From NCBI GenBank assembly GCA_023864145.1, contig JAIVER010000101.1, positions 1 through 5,684 of the forward strand: a stretch of 5,684 nucleotides of DNA, in the 5' to 3' direction. Numbering within the stretch: position 1 is the first letter of the stretch; each line of letters begins with the position of its first letter. Shown piece by piece: positions 1-5,594 of this stretch. The DNA is from Thiohalomonas sp. (lineage in GTDB: Bacteria > Pseudomonadota > Gammaproteobacteria > GRL18). The notes beneath the pieces are model-generated. The model was not told the DNA's origin and searched no databases. It was given only the letters and a program-made list of their open reading frames with translations. Both the position numbers and the translations under genes were made by a program.

Positions 1-29
1 TCATGGGCTGTGAGAGTAATTTGCGTCAT
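1..29 (-). CDS. IS630-type transposase, N-terminal 9 residues only (partial)
   Basis: Reading on the minus strand from the ATG at 29-27 gives MTQITLTAH, identical to the start of the transposase remnant in the right copy, and the frame is still open at the window edge. An in-frame upstream ATG also exists inside the terminal hairpin (52-76), but the start at 29 fits better because it leaves the hairpin outside the coding region. No Shine-Dalgarno sequence is close; only a purine-rich AGAAGAAG lies about 14 bases upstream. Whether the rest of the gene is intact cannot be seen. Confidence 0.6.
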
Positions 30-51
30 TGGATAATTTTGATCTTCTTCT

Positions 52-76
52 CTATGAAAATCAAGCATTTTCATAG
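52..76. repeat. Perfect inverted repeat inside the left IS end
   Basis: CTATGAAAAT and ATTTTCATAG form perfect 10-bp arms around a 5-base loop. The same structure occurs at 5206-5230 in the right copy. It lies between the element terminus and the transposase start. It could be a transposase-binding site, or an RNA hairpin that hides the start region when transcription enters from outside; both roles are inferred. Confidence 0.75.
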
Positions 77-123
77 GTCATGGGTATATTAGCCTGCTAA
101 TTTATCTATTCTCGGACAAATTC

Positions 124-867
124 CTATGGCATATACATCCCGCCATTAACATTAATGGTTTCACCCGTGATATAGGCGGCATCTGTGGAGGCTAAGAAGC
201 CGACAGCCGAAGCAATTTCATCAACCTGACCTAAACGATTAAGAGGAATTTGTTTCAGTAAAGCATCTTTTGCTTCGTCAGGTAAAGATTTAGTCATATC
301 GGTGTCAATAAAACCAGGTGCTACAGCATTAACAGTAATACCACGTGAAGCAATTTCTCTAGCTAAAGATTTAGTAAAACCAAAGATCCCTGCTTTAGCA
401 GCAGCATAGTTTGTCTGCCCGGGATTACCCGTTAAACCAACCACTGAAGCAATAGAAATAATACGCCCTTTTTTTGCTTTCATCATGGCACGCAGGCAGG
501 CTTTAGATAGTTTAAAAATCGATGTTAAATTGGTTTGAATAATATCATCCCATTCTTCATCTTTCATTCTCATCAGCAGGTTATCACGAGTAATACCGGC
601 GTTATTAACCAGAATAAAAGGCATTGCATAATTATCTTTCATGGCACTTAATAAAGTATCAATACTGCTTTGATCAGTCACATTGAGAACCATGCCCTGA
701 CCTTTAATACCATTTTCTTTCAGATAGTTAGAGATATTTTCTGCATTTCTTTCAGAGGTTGCTGTACCAATAACCGTAGCCCCTTTATTGCCTAAATTCA
801 GAGCAATAGCCTGACCAATTCCTCTACTTGCACCACTCACCAGAGCGACTTCATTTTCCATAGACAT
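124..867 (-). CDS. fabG: 3-oxoacyl-[ACP] reductase FabG
   Basis: FabG is the cytoplasmic NADPH-dependent enzyme that reduces 3-oxoacyl-ACP to 3-hydroxyacyl-ACP in each round of fatty acid elongation. The 247-residue product is a full-length classical short-chain dehydrogenase. It has the nucleotide-binding GASRGIG at 12-18, NNAG at 88-91, and the catalytic set Asn113, Ser141, Tyr154 and Lys158 (YAAAK). PGFIDTDM at 184-191 and the C-terminal GETINVNGG are typical of FabG. The start at 867 overlaps the fabD stop as TAATG, and AAGGA at 877-881 is nine bases upstream; Met3 (861) would be too far from that site. The gene is translationally coupled to fabD. It is the last operon gene here: acpP, normally next, is replaced by an insertion sequence 34 bases past the stop. 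Confidence 0.97.
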   Translation of the reverse strand: MSMENEVALVSGASRGIGQAIALNLGNKGATVIGTATSERNAENISNYLKENGIKGQGMVLNVTDQSSIDTLLSAMKDNYAMPFILVNNAGITRDNLLMRMKDEEWDDIIQTNLTSIFKLSKACLRAMMKAKKGRIISIASVVGLTGNPGQTNYAAAKAGIFGFTKSLAREIASRGITVNAVAPGFIDTDMTKSLPDEAKDALLKQIPLNRLGQVDEIASAVGFLASTDAAYITGETINVNGGMYMP

Positions 868-1817
868 TACGATAATTCCTTAAAAACTTTATCAATAGTG
901 GCTGTATCAAACATGGCATGAGCAGGCATTTGACGGTTAATACGTCGATTTAATCCTGTTAACACTTTTCCTGGGCCACATTCAACAATTTGTTTAGTGC
1001 CTTCAGCAGCCATTTTATTAATGGTTTCAACCCATCGTACTGGATGTGAAAGCTGCCTGACTAATGAATCACGAATTGAGTCAACTTCATTCTCAATAGT
1101 GACATGAACATTATTAATAACAGGAATGACCGGACGCTCTATATTAATGGATTCGAGCTTTTTTGCCAGTTTTTCAGCAGCACTTTCCATTAATAAGCAA
1201 TGTGAAGGCACGCTAACCGCTAATTTAATTGCTTTTTTTGCACCCCTATTTTTAGCTAAAGTAACGGCCTGCTCTACTGCATCACTATGACCTGCAATCA
1301 CCACTTGTCCCGGCGCATTAAAATTAACCGCGGAAACAACTCTAGCACTTTCTTCAGCCGTATCTTCGCAGAGTTTGATAACAGCTTCATCGTCAAGGCC
1401 TAAAATAGCAGCCAATGCACCTTCACCTGACTCAACAGCATCCTGCATATATCTACCACGAGATGCAACTAAAGCAATCGCATCAGAAAAGTCTAAGGCT
1501 TCAGAACAAACCAGTGCAGTGTATTCACCAAGACTATGACCAGCCAATACTGCAGGAATGACGCCTTCTTTACTTTGCCAGATTTGCCAAAGCGCATAGC
1601 CGGCGGCCAGCATGGCAGGTTGAGTATTTTTTGTTAAATTGAGTTCGGCTTCAAGGCCGTTTTTTACCAGATTCCATAGATCAATGCCGAGTCTATCGCT
1701 AGCTTGCTGAAAGGTTGAGGTGACGATCTCAGCATATTCAGGATTTTCATCGGCAATGCTACTAAGCATGCCGACTGACTGAGATTCCTGACCCGGAAAA
1801 ATAAAGGCTACTGACAT
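867..1817 (-). CDS. fabD: Malonyl-CoA:ACP transacylase FabD
   Basis: FabD moves the malonyl group from CoA to the phosphopantetheine arm of acyl carrier protein, supplying the extender unit for fatty acid synthesis. The 316-residue product has the usual length. The nucleophile is Ser95 in GHSLGEY (93-99). Arg120 in SRGRYMQ binds the malonyl carboxylate and His206 in VPSHC completes the dyad. QLSHPVRW at 255-262 and the C-terminal ECGPGKVL at 279-286 are also family signatures. One oddity is the N-terminal FPGQESQ (7-13), where FPGQGSQ is usual: Glu11 is encoded by GAA, one base from a Gly codon. The start has a good ribosome site, AAGGA at 1825-1829, seven bases upstream. The stop shares one base with the fabG start. 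Confidence 0.97.
   Translation of the reverse strand: MSVAFIFPGQESQSVGMLSSIADENPEYAEIVTSTFQQASDRLGIDLWNLVKNGLEAELNLTKNTQPAMLAAGYALWQIWQSKEGVIPAVLAGHSLGEYTALVCSEALDFSDAIALVASRGRYMQDAVESGEGALAAILGLDDEAVIKLCEDTAEESARVVSAVNFNAPGQVVIAGHSDAVEQAVTLAKNRGAKKAIKLAVSVPSHCLLMESAAEKLAKKLESINIERPVIPVINNVHVTIENEVDSIRDSLVRQLSHPVRWVETINKMAAEGTKQIVECGPGKVLTGLNRRINRQMPAHAMFDTATIDKVFKELS
877..881 (-). promoter_or_regulatory. Ribosome binding site of fabG inside the end of fabD
   Basis: AAGGA on the minus strand lies nine bases before the fabG ATG at 867 and within the last codons of fabD. This decides the start over the in-frame Met3 at 861 and supports coupled translation of the two genes. Confidence 0.7.
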
Positions 1818-1835
1818 CGTTTTATCCTTTTTATG

Positions 1836-1856
1836 TGATACCCCATCCAGGTATCA
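1836..1856. repeat. Intercistronic hairpin between fabH and fabD
   Basis: TGATACC and GGTATCA make a perfect 7-bp stem with a 7-base loop in the 58-base gap. On the operon (minus) strand it is followed by CATAAAAAGG, with no U-run, so it is not a terminator of this transcript. It could be an mRNA processing or stabilising element; that role is inferred from position only. Confidence 0.45.
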
Positions 1857-1875
1857 ATTTTTAGAAACTATTTAT

Positions 1876-2838
1876 TTAATATTTGATTAATGCAGAGCCC
1901 CAGGTGAACCCACCACCAAAAGCTTCTAATAAAATAGTTTCACCACGTTTTATGCGCCCATCTCTTACTGCAGTATCAAGCGCCAGAGGTACTGATGCTG
2001 CTGATGTATTACCATGATTTTGAACCGTGGTTACAACATGATCAGTGGACATTTTTAATTTTTTTGCAGTGGCATTAATAATTCTGATATTTGCCTGATG
2101 AGGTACTAACCAGTCAATATCAGATTTTTGCATATTATTTGCACTCAGGGTTTCATCAACAATTCGCCCTAAAGTATTGACGGCCATTTTAAAGACTTCA
2201 TTACCTTTCATTTCAATAAGAATATTATCCAGCCTATCAGGACCAACATCTGTAATACCACCATTAGTCGTCAATAACTCAGCAAAACTGCCATCTGCAT
2301 GGATATGAGTTGATAAGATGCCGGGCTTTTCACTGGCTTCAATAATAACTGCACCCGCACCATCTGCAAATAATACAGAGGTAGTTCGATCAGTCCAATC
2401 AACAATACGTGACAAGGTTTCTGCACCAATCACCAGAGCTCGTTTGGCAGCCCCCGTTTTTATGTATTTATCGGCGATATCCAGAGCATAAACAAAACCG
2501 GTACAAACAGCCTGAACGTCAAAAGCAGGACAACCATGTATATCCAGACGTTGCTGTAATAAACAGGCAGTACTGGGGAAAACTCTATCAGGCGTCGTTG
2601 TCGCCACTATAATGAGATCAATGGATTGAGGTTCGATATCAGCAGCCTCTAGCGCATTTCTTGCTGCAAACTCCGCTAAATCACAGGTTGATTGATCATC
2701 AGCAACGATATGACGTTGTTTGATACCGGTTCTTTCCGTGATCCATTGATCAGTGGTATCAACAATATCTTCCAAATCCTGGTTGGTTAAAATTTTGTCT
2801 GGCAAATAACTACCAGTAGCCATAATACGAGAAAACAT
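1876..2838 (-). CDS. fabH: 3-oxoacyl-[ACP] synthase III FabH
   Basis: FabH starts type II fatty acid synthesis by condensing acetyl-CoA (or another acyl-CoA) with malonyl-ACP. The 320-residue product is full length and carries the complete catalytic triad: Cys112 in AVCTGF, His247 in VPHQAN and Asn277 in NHGNTSA. Trp32 and Arg36 (QWITERTGI) match the CoA-binding positions of the family. The glycine-rich loop FADGAGAV (157-164) and the terminal GGGFTWGSAL are also conserved. The start at 2838 gives MFSRIMATGSYLP, which aligns with the usual FabH N-terminus, so the later Met6 is not the start. The possible ribosome site AGGA lies 13 bases upstream, rather far. Primer preference (acetyl or branched) cannot be read from the sequence; the gene order favours the acetyl-CoA type. 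Confidence 0.97.
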   Translation of the reverse strand: MFSRIMATGSYLPDKILTNQDLEDIVDTTDQWITERTGIKQRHIVADDQSTCDLAEFAARNALEAADIEPQSIDLIIVATTTPDRVFPSTACLLQQRLDIHGCPAFDVQAVCTGFVYALDIADKYIKTGAAKRALVIGAETLSRIVDWTDRTTSVLFADGAGAVIIEASEKPGILSTHIHADGSFAELLTTNGGITDVGPDRLDNILIEMKGNEVFKMAVNTLGRIVDETLSANNMQKSDIDWLVPHQANIRIINATAKKLKMSTDHVVTTVQNHGNTSAASVPLALDTAVRDGRIKRGETILLEAFGGGFTWGSALIKY

Positions 2839-2925
2839 CTATATAAATTTATCCTAGTGAAAGAAACAATTAAAATTGTAGCACACAACAATCTATTCTT
2901 CTCATTTTAACAAAATTTAAGCGAA

Positions 2926-3972
2926 TTAGTTTAGATCAGGTTCATTATTATCAACTAAAGTCTCTTCTAATACCTTACTGATTTTTTGCGGGACTTTATT
3001 CTCAACTTCAAGCATAGCAACTTTAATTGCATTACTAAAAGAGAAAACATCCGCACCACCATGGCTTTTAACAACAATCCCTTTTAGACCCACTAAACTT
3101 GCCCCATTATATTTTCTTGGATCAATTTTGCTTTTAAAGGCATTTAAAACGGGCATTGCTACCAAACCCGCTAACTTTGTCAGCCAATTTCTATTAAACT
3201 CACGTTTAATATAAAAAATGATCATTTTAGCAACACCTTCCGATGTCTTTAGAGAAATATTGCCCACAAAACCATCAGAAACCACCACATCAACCACACC
3301 TTTATAGATGTCATCACCTTCTATAAAACCATGATAATTAAGATTACTATTAGAAATTAATTGAGCAGCTTGCTGTACCTGCTCATTGCCTTTCATTTCT
3401 TCTTCGCCAATATTGAGCAAACCAATAGTTGGTTTTTCAATACTATCAATAGCACTGGTCAACACAGAACCCATCACCGAAAATTCAAATAAGTGCTGGG
3501 CAGACAGATCGATATTTGCACCCAAATCCAACATATGGGTATGTCCGGTCTGTGTGGGTATAGCAGAGCATATTGCTGGTCGATCAATCCCAGGAAGTGT
3601 TTTTAAAACAAATCGCCCCGTCGCCATTAATGCACCGGTATTGCCAGCACTGACACAGGCATCCGCATCACCGGATTTCACCAGATTAATAGCAACACGC
3701 ATGGATGAGTCTTTTTTAGCACGTAATGCTAATGCCGGCTTCTCATCCATACCAACCACTTGTGATGCATGTTGAATCACAATTTGTTGTCTGATAGAAG
3801 CGGGACAGTTTTCAAGGCTCTCTTCAATAGCACTTTGATCGCCAACTAGAATAATTTTAAGATGAGCATAGTCTTTTAGAGTGTCAATAGCTGCCGGTAC
3901 AGTGACATCTAAGCCAATATCCCCCCCCATGGCATCAATTGCTAACGTGCTGTTATGCAAGTTATTTATCAT
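2926..3972 (-). CDS. plsX: Phosphate acyltransferase PlsX
   Basis: PlsX converts acyl-ACP and phosphate into acyl-phosphate, the acyl donor used by PlsY for the first step of phospholipid synthesis; it acts at the cytoplasmic face of the membrane. The 348-residue product is of normal length, with family motifs in order: AIDAMGGD at 11-18, SAGNTGA at 108-114, LNIGEE at 186-191, DGFVGN at 233-238, YNGA at 288-291 and SHGG at 303-306. A moderately hydrophobic stretch with basic residues (about 256-285) corresponds to the membrane-associating helices of the family. The start at 3972 places AIDAMGGD where it belongs, but no Shine-Dalgarno sequence is visible before it. A terminator-like hairpin ends only about 14 bases upstream, so both transcription into and translation of this gene may be limited. 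Confidence 0.96.
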   Translation of the reverse strand: MINNLHNSTLAIDAMGGDIGLDVTVPAAIDTLKDYAHLKIILVGDQSAIEESLENCPASIRQQIVIQHASQVVGMDEKPALALRAKKDSSMRVAINLVKSGDADACVSAGNTGALMATGRFVLKTLPGIDRPAICSAIPTQTGHTHMLDLGANIDLSAQHLFEFSVMGSVLTSAIDSIEKPTIGLLNIGEEEMKGNEQVQQAAQLISNSNLNYHGFIEGDDIYKGVVDVVVSDGFVGNISLKTSEGVAKMIIFYIKREFNRNWLTKLAGLVAMPVLNAFKSKIDPRKYNGASLVGLKGIVVKSHGGADVFSFSNAIKVAMLEVENKVPQKISKVLEETLVDNNEPDLN

Positions 3973-3986
3973 ATTTTTGAAGTACC

Positions 3987-4020
3987 AAAAACAAAGCCTC
4001 TAGAAAATTCTGAGGCTTTG
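3987..4020 (-). terminator. Terminator-like hairpin (possible attenuator) between rpmF and plsX
   Basis: On the minus strand CAAAGCCTC and GAGGCTTTG pair as a perfect 9-bp outer stem. The inner AGAA/TTCT extends it by 4 bp past one bulged base. The stem is followed at once by TTTTT (the end of the stem itself adds TTTG). This is the form of a rho-independent terminator acting on the operon transcript. It lies after rpmF and directly before plsX, so it most likely reduces, rather than abolishes, transcription of the lipid genes. Read-through must occur unless plsX has its own start downstream of the hairpin, for which there is almost no room. Confidence 0.7.
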
Positions 4021-4060
4021 TGAAATTTTTAATAATTATTTTGTAGTAAAGTCTGATTAA

Positions 4061-4090
4061 TATCAGCTGATTTAGCTAAATCAGCTGATA
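4061..4090. repeat. Perfect 30-bp palindrome in the rpmF-plsX gap
   Basis: The half TATCAGCTGATTTAG is followed directly by its exact reverse complement, giving 30 bases with two-fold symmetry and no spacer. Each half contains TCAGCTGA, itself an 8-bp palindrome (4063-4070 and 4081-4088), so the site also reads as two direct copies of a symmetric box 18 bases apart. Neither strand has a U-run after it that would make a convincing terminator. It could be an operator for a dimer or pair of dimers, or a long RNA stem acting as a processing site between rpmF and plsX. The function is unknown. Confidence 0.75.
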
Positions 4091-4129
4091 AAAAGTGTAG
4101 TAAACTTATTTTAAAGTAAGTAGGCTGGA

Positions 4130-4300
4130 TTATTTTCCTAAAACCTTACGACCTTTATAGTAGGCATCAGCTGTGATGTGATGACGACGATGTGTTTCAC
4201 CGCTAGTTGGGTCAATGGATAATGTTGTTGCTGATAAAGCATCATGTGAACGACGTGAACCACGACGAGCTGGGGTACATTTATTTTTTTGAACTGCCAT
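4130..4300 (-). CDS. rpmF: Large ribosomal subunit protein L32 (bL32)
   Basis: This short gene encodes a 56-residue basic protein, [20 protein letters not shown] at the N-terminus and ending [17 protein letters not shown], a clear match to bL32 of the 50S subunit (57 residues in E. coli). [11 protein letters not shown] and RRHHITAD are the family signatures. A single Cys8 is present, with no four-cysteine zinc ribbon, so this is the zinc-independent form. The start is firm: AGAAGGA at 4307-4313 sits six bases upstream, the strongest ribosome site in the window. The gene lies 83 bases after yceD and 157 bases before plsX; that second gap holds a palindrome and a terminator-like hairpin, suggesting that L32 and the lipid enzymes are made at different levels from one transcript. 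Confidence 0.97.
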   Translation of the reverse strand: MAVQKNKCTPARRGSRRSHDALSATTLSIDPTSGETHRRHHITADAYYKGRKVLGK

Positions 4301-4306
4301 TTGATT

Positions 4307-4313
4307 TCCTTCT
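4307..4313 (-). promoter_or_regulatory. Strong ribosome binding site of rpmF
   Basis: AGAAGGA on the minus strand ends six bases before the rpmF ATG. It is the best Shine-Dalgarno match in the operon, fitting high output of a ribosomal protein. Confidence 0.75.
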
Positions 4314-4322
4314 GAACCTGTA

Positions 4323-4336
4323 ACCTGTAAACAGGT
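4323..4336. repeat. Short inverted repeat upstream of rpmF
   Basis: ACCTGT and ACAGGT form 6-bp arms separated by AA, about 10 bases upstream of the rpmF ribosome site. The heptamer ACCTGTA also begins just before, at 4317 as well as 4323. It could be a small hairpin in the yceD-rpmF leader; it is short enough to be chance. Confidence 0.3.
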
Positions 4337-4383
4337 ACTTAAAATTACAAAATATTATTAAATTTTTACTTTACAACTTATTT

Positions 4384-4980
4384 CTATTTCTTACTTTTTA
4401 ACTGCTTCAGTATAGCAAAAGGATTATCATCCACCTGCTCTAAGCTGCTATTATCTTCATCAAGCCTATTATCTTTTTTTAAATAATCGTCTTGCTCCGA
4501 ATCAGCTTCGAAAAACACCACTTCGGCTTTACAACTCTTGCCTACTTCTGATAGCGCATGCATTGCTATTTGCGGCAGAGCTAAGAATAACTCATCTTCA
4601 ATTAATACTCTGGGATCTAAGTATTCGCTTTTAGCTAACCAGAAAATATCGTAATCCGAGTCTTCAGCTAATTTTTGTTCGGTTTCATTTTGAACAAAAG
4701 CAGTTGATACATCACAATGAAGTTCAAGTTCAAAATTATTCATACAACGCTGACATCGCAAAATAACCTGAGTACTCACCTCCCCGGTCACATGTCGATT
4801 TCCTAAAAAGTCAACATCAAATTCCAGGTGGTATATAATATCACTGGAATTTTCAAGGATTGCTTCTTTGAATCTCAATAATTCTTTAGCCGACTCTTTT
4901 TGTGTCACCACATCGTCTAGAATAACACCCTGATCGGTGTATCTAAAATGATCGATTCTTTGCGGGATACGTTCAATCAT
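4384..4980 (-). CDS. yceD: YceD, DUF177-family 23S rRNA accumulation protein
   Basis: YceD belongs to the DUF177 family, implicated in 23S rRNA accumulation and ribosome assembly and almost always encoded just before rpmF. Numbering from the ATG at 4980 gives 198 residues. The family pattern is present: the CxxC pair in RCQRC (Cys76 and Cys79), IEDELFLALPQIAMH at about 127-141, and the C-terminal NPFAILKQLK. An in-frame TTG at 5001 would add seven residues (MYTIINN); I prefer the ATG because MIERIPQRID resembles family N-termini. Neither start has a clear ribosome site. The product is longer than E. coli YceD (173 residues), mostly through an acidic, low-complexity segment before the C-terminal motif (about 158-185). 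It is the first gene of the operon, about 38 bases downstream of the predicted transcription start. Confidence 0.93.
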   Translation of the reverse strand: MIERIPQRIDHFRYTDQGVILDDVVTQKESAKELLRFKEAILENSSDIIYHLEFDVDFLGNRHVTGEVSTQVILRCQRCMNNFELELHCDVSTAFVQNETEQKLAEDSDYDIFWLAKSEYLDPRVLIEDELFLALPQIAMHALSEVGKSCKAEVVFFEADSEQDDYLKKDNRLDEDNSSLEQVDDNPFAILKQLKSKK

Positions 4981-5025
4981 ATTGTTTATAATTGTATACA
5001 ACTACATCATCAGAATTAATCCGTC

Positions 5026-5054
5026 ATTTTATTGTTTTTAAATACTATTGTCAA
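5026..5054 (-). promoter_or_regulatory. Sigma-70 promoter of the yceD-rpmF-plsX-fab operon
   Basis: On the minus strand a perfect TTGACA (5049-5054) is followed after 17 bases by TAAAAT (5026-5031), five of six matches to TATAAT. Transcription would start near 5019, leaving a leader of about 38 bases to the yceD ATG. It is the only strong promoter seen before the operon and would drive all six genes. Confidence 0.7.
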
Positions 5055-5116
5055 AAGCTTTAAGAATTAAATTTGTCTATTATTTATCAATTTACATAAA
5101 TCACTTCAATATACCA

Positions 5117-5146
5117 TTGACAAAGCCCGTTAATCAGGCATATTCT
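5117..5146 (+). promoter_or_regulatory. Possible divergent promoter, plus strand
   Basis: TTGACA at 5117-5122 is followed after 18 bases by TATTCT (four of six matches). It points away from yceD into the IS. In enterobacteria maf (yceF) is divergent from yceD, so this may be the promoter of a displaced neighbour, or it may now feed the IS remnant. The -10 match is weak. Confidence 0.35.
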
Positions 5147-5205
5147 ATATTCAACCTTGTATTTCATAGACTTCTACTAACCAGTAGTCGATATATACCC
5201 ATGAT

Positions 5206-5230
5206 CTATGAAAATGCTTGATTTTCATAG
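5206..5230. repeat. Perfect inverted repeat inside the right IS end
   Basis: This has the same 10-bp arms (CTATGAAAAT / ATTTTCATAG) and 5-base loop as at 52-76, beginning 13 bases from the element edge and ending 22 bases before the transposase ATG at 5253. Its conservation in both copies fits a working part of the IS end, though the copies may simply be recent. Confidence 0.75.
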
Positions 5231-5252
5231 AGAAGAAGATCAAAATTATCCA

Positions 5253-5594
5253 ATGACGCAAATTACTCTCACAGCCCATGAAAAATCAGCTCTAGAAATG
5301 CAACATAAGCATTCTGGAAATGGAAAAGAACGAGATAGAATTAAAGCCATCCTACTTTGCTCTAAAGGCTGGAAGGTTACCCATGATCGCTCAGCCTTTA
5401 AGAATTCATGAAACCAGCATATTACGTCACATTAAAGACTACAAAGCCTCAGAAAAGCTGACCAGTAAAAGTGGCGGCTCGTCTAGTAAACTTTCTGCAG
5501 ACCAAACAGAACAATTAATTGCTCATTTAACAGACCAGACTTACCACCATCAAAAAGACATTGTTACTTATATTAAGGCTACTTGCTTAGTTGA
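5253..5594 (+). pseudogene. IS630-type transposase, frameshifted and truncated
   Basis: The frame from ATG 5253 reads MTQITLTAHEKSALEMQHKH and continues through a helix-turn-helix start (RDRIKAILLCSKGWKV) to about 5378. The protein then resumes in the next frame as PMIAQPLRIHETSILRHIKD, followed by a winged-helix-like segment (KLSADQTEQLIAHLTD ... DIVTYIKATCLVEY). Removing one T at 5377-5378 turns GTTACCC into GTACCC and restores GWKVPMIAQ, so the simplest reading is a one-base insertion. A programmed shift is less likely because there is no slippery run. The gene stops at the junction near 5595, so the DDE catalytic domain is absent. It is inactive here, though it could act with help from another copy. 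An upstream in-frame ATG lies at 5214, in the hairpin. Confidence 0.8.

Larger units (their letters stand above)
1..89 (-). mobile_element. Left flanking IS630-type element, terminal 89 bases
   Basis: These bases are the reverse complement of 5193-5281 with a single mismatch (position 77 against 5205), so they are the same end of the same insertion sequence in opposite orientation. Identity stops at the sequence ATATACCC (read on the minus strand), which marks the probable element terminus. A TA dinucleotide sits at the edge, as expected for the IS630/Tc1-mariner group, which inserts at TA. The transposase reads leftwards out of the window, so most of the element lies outside and its integrity is unknown. 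The IS630 assignment comes from the fuller copy on the right. The exact terminal base is uncertain by about two bases because of the TATAT run. Confidence 0.85.
5193..5594 (+). mobile_element. Right flanking IS630-type element, truncated remnant
   Basis: The element starts at ATATACCC and its first 89 bases match the reverse complement of 1-89 at 88 of 89 positions, so two copies of one IS face away from each other around the operon. About 400 bases remain, covering the terminus, an internal hairpin (5206-5230) and the DNA-binding half of the transposase. The catalytic half and the other end are missing because another element begins at about 5595. The IS630 assignment rests on the transposase: a homeodomain-like helix-turn-helix followed by a winged-helix-like segment, with TA at the element edges. 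Confidence 0.8.

Noticed and set aside
1836..1862. Hairpin read as a plus-strand terminator (followed by ATTTTT)
   Set aside because: No plus-strand gene ends nearby, and on the operon strand there is no U-run.
2409..2612. Plus-strand open frame of 67 codons
   Set aside because: It lies wholly inside fabH on the other strand, resembles nothing, and has no ribosome site; it is a shadow of fabH.
2866..2879. ACAATT/AATTGT inverted repeat in the plsX-fabH gap
   Set aside because: The arms are six bases of nearly pure A/T in an AT-rich gap; this is likely chance.
3386..3775. Plus-strand open frame of 129 codons
   Set aside because: It lies wholly inside plsX on the opposite strand, where the conserved protein is unmistakable; it is a shadow frame.
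4981..5001. TTG at 5001 as the yceD start
   Set aside because: It adds only MYTIINN, has no better ribosome site, and the ATG at 4980 begins a family-like N-terminus; kept as an alternative only.
5063..5115. Second minus-strand promoter (TTGAAG, 17 bases, TAAATA)
   Set aside because: Both boxes are weak in very AT-rich sequence, and the promoter at 5026-5054 is far better.
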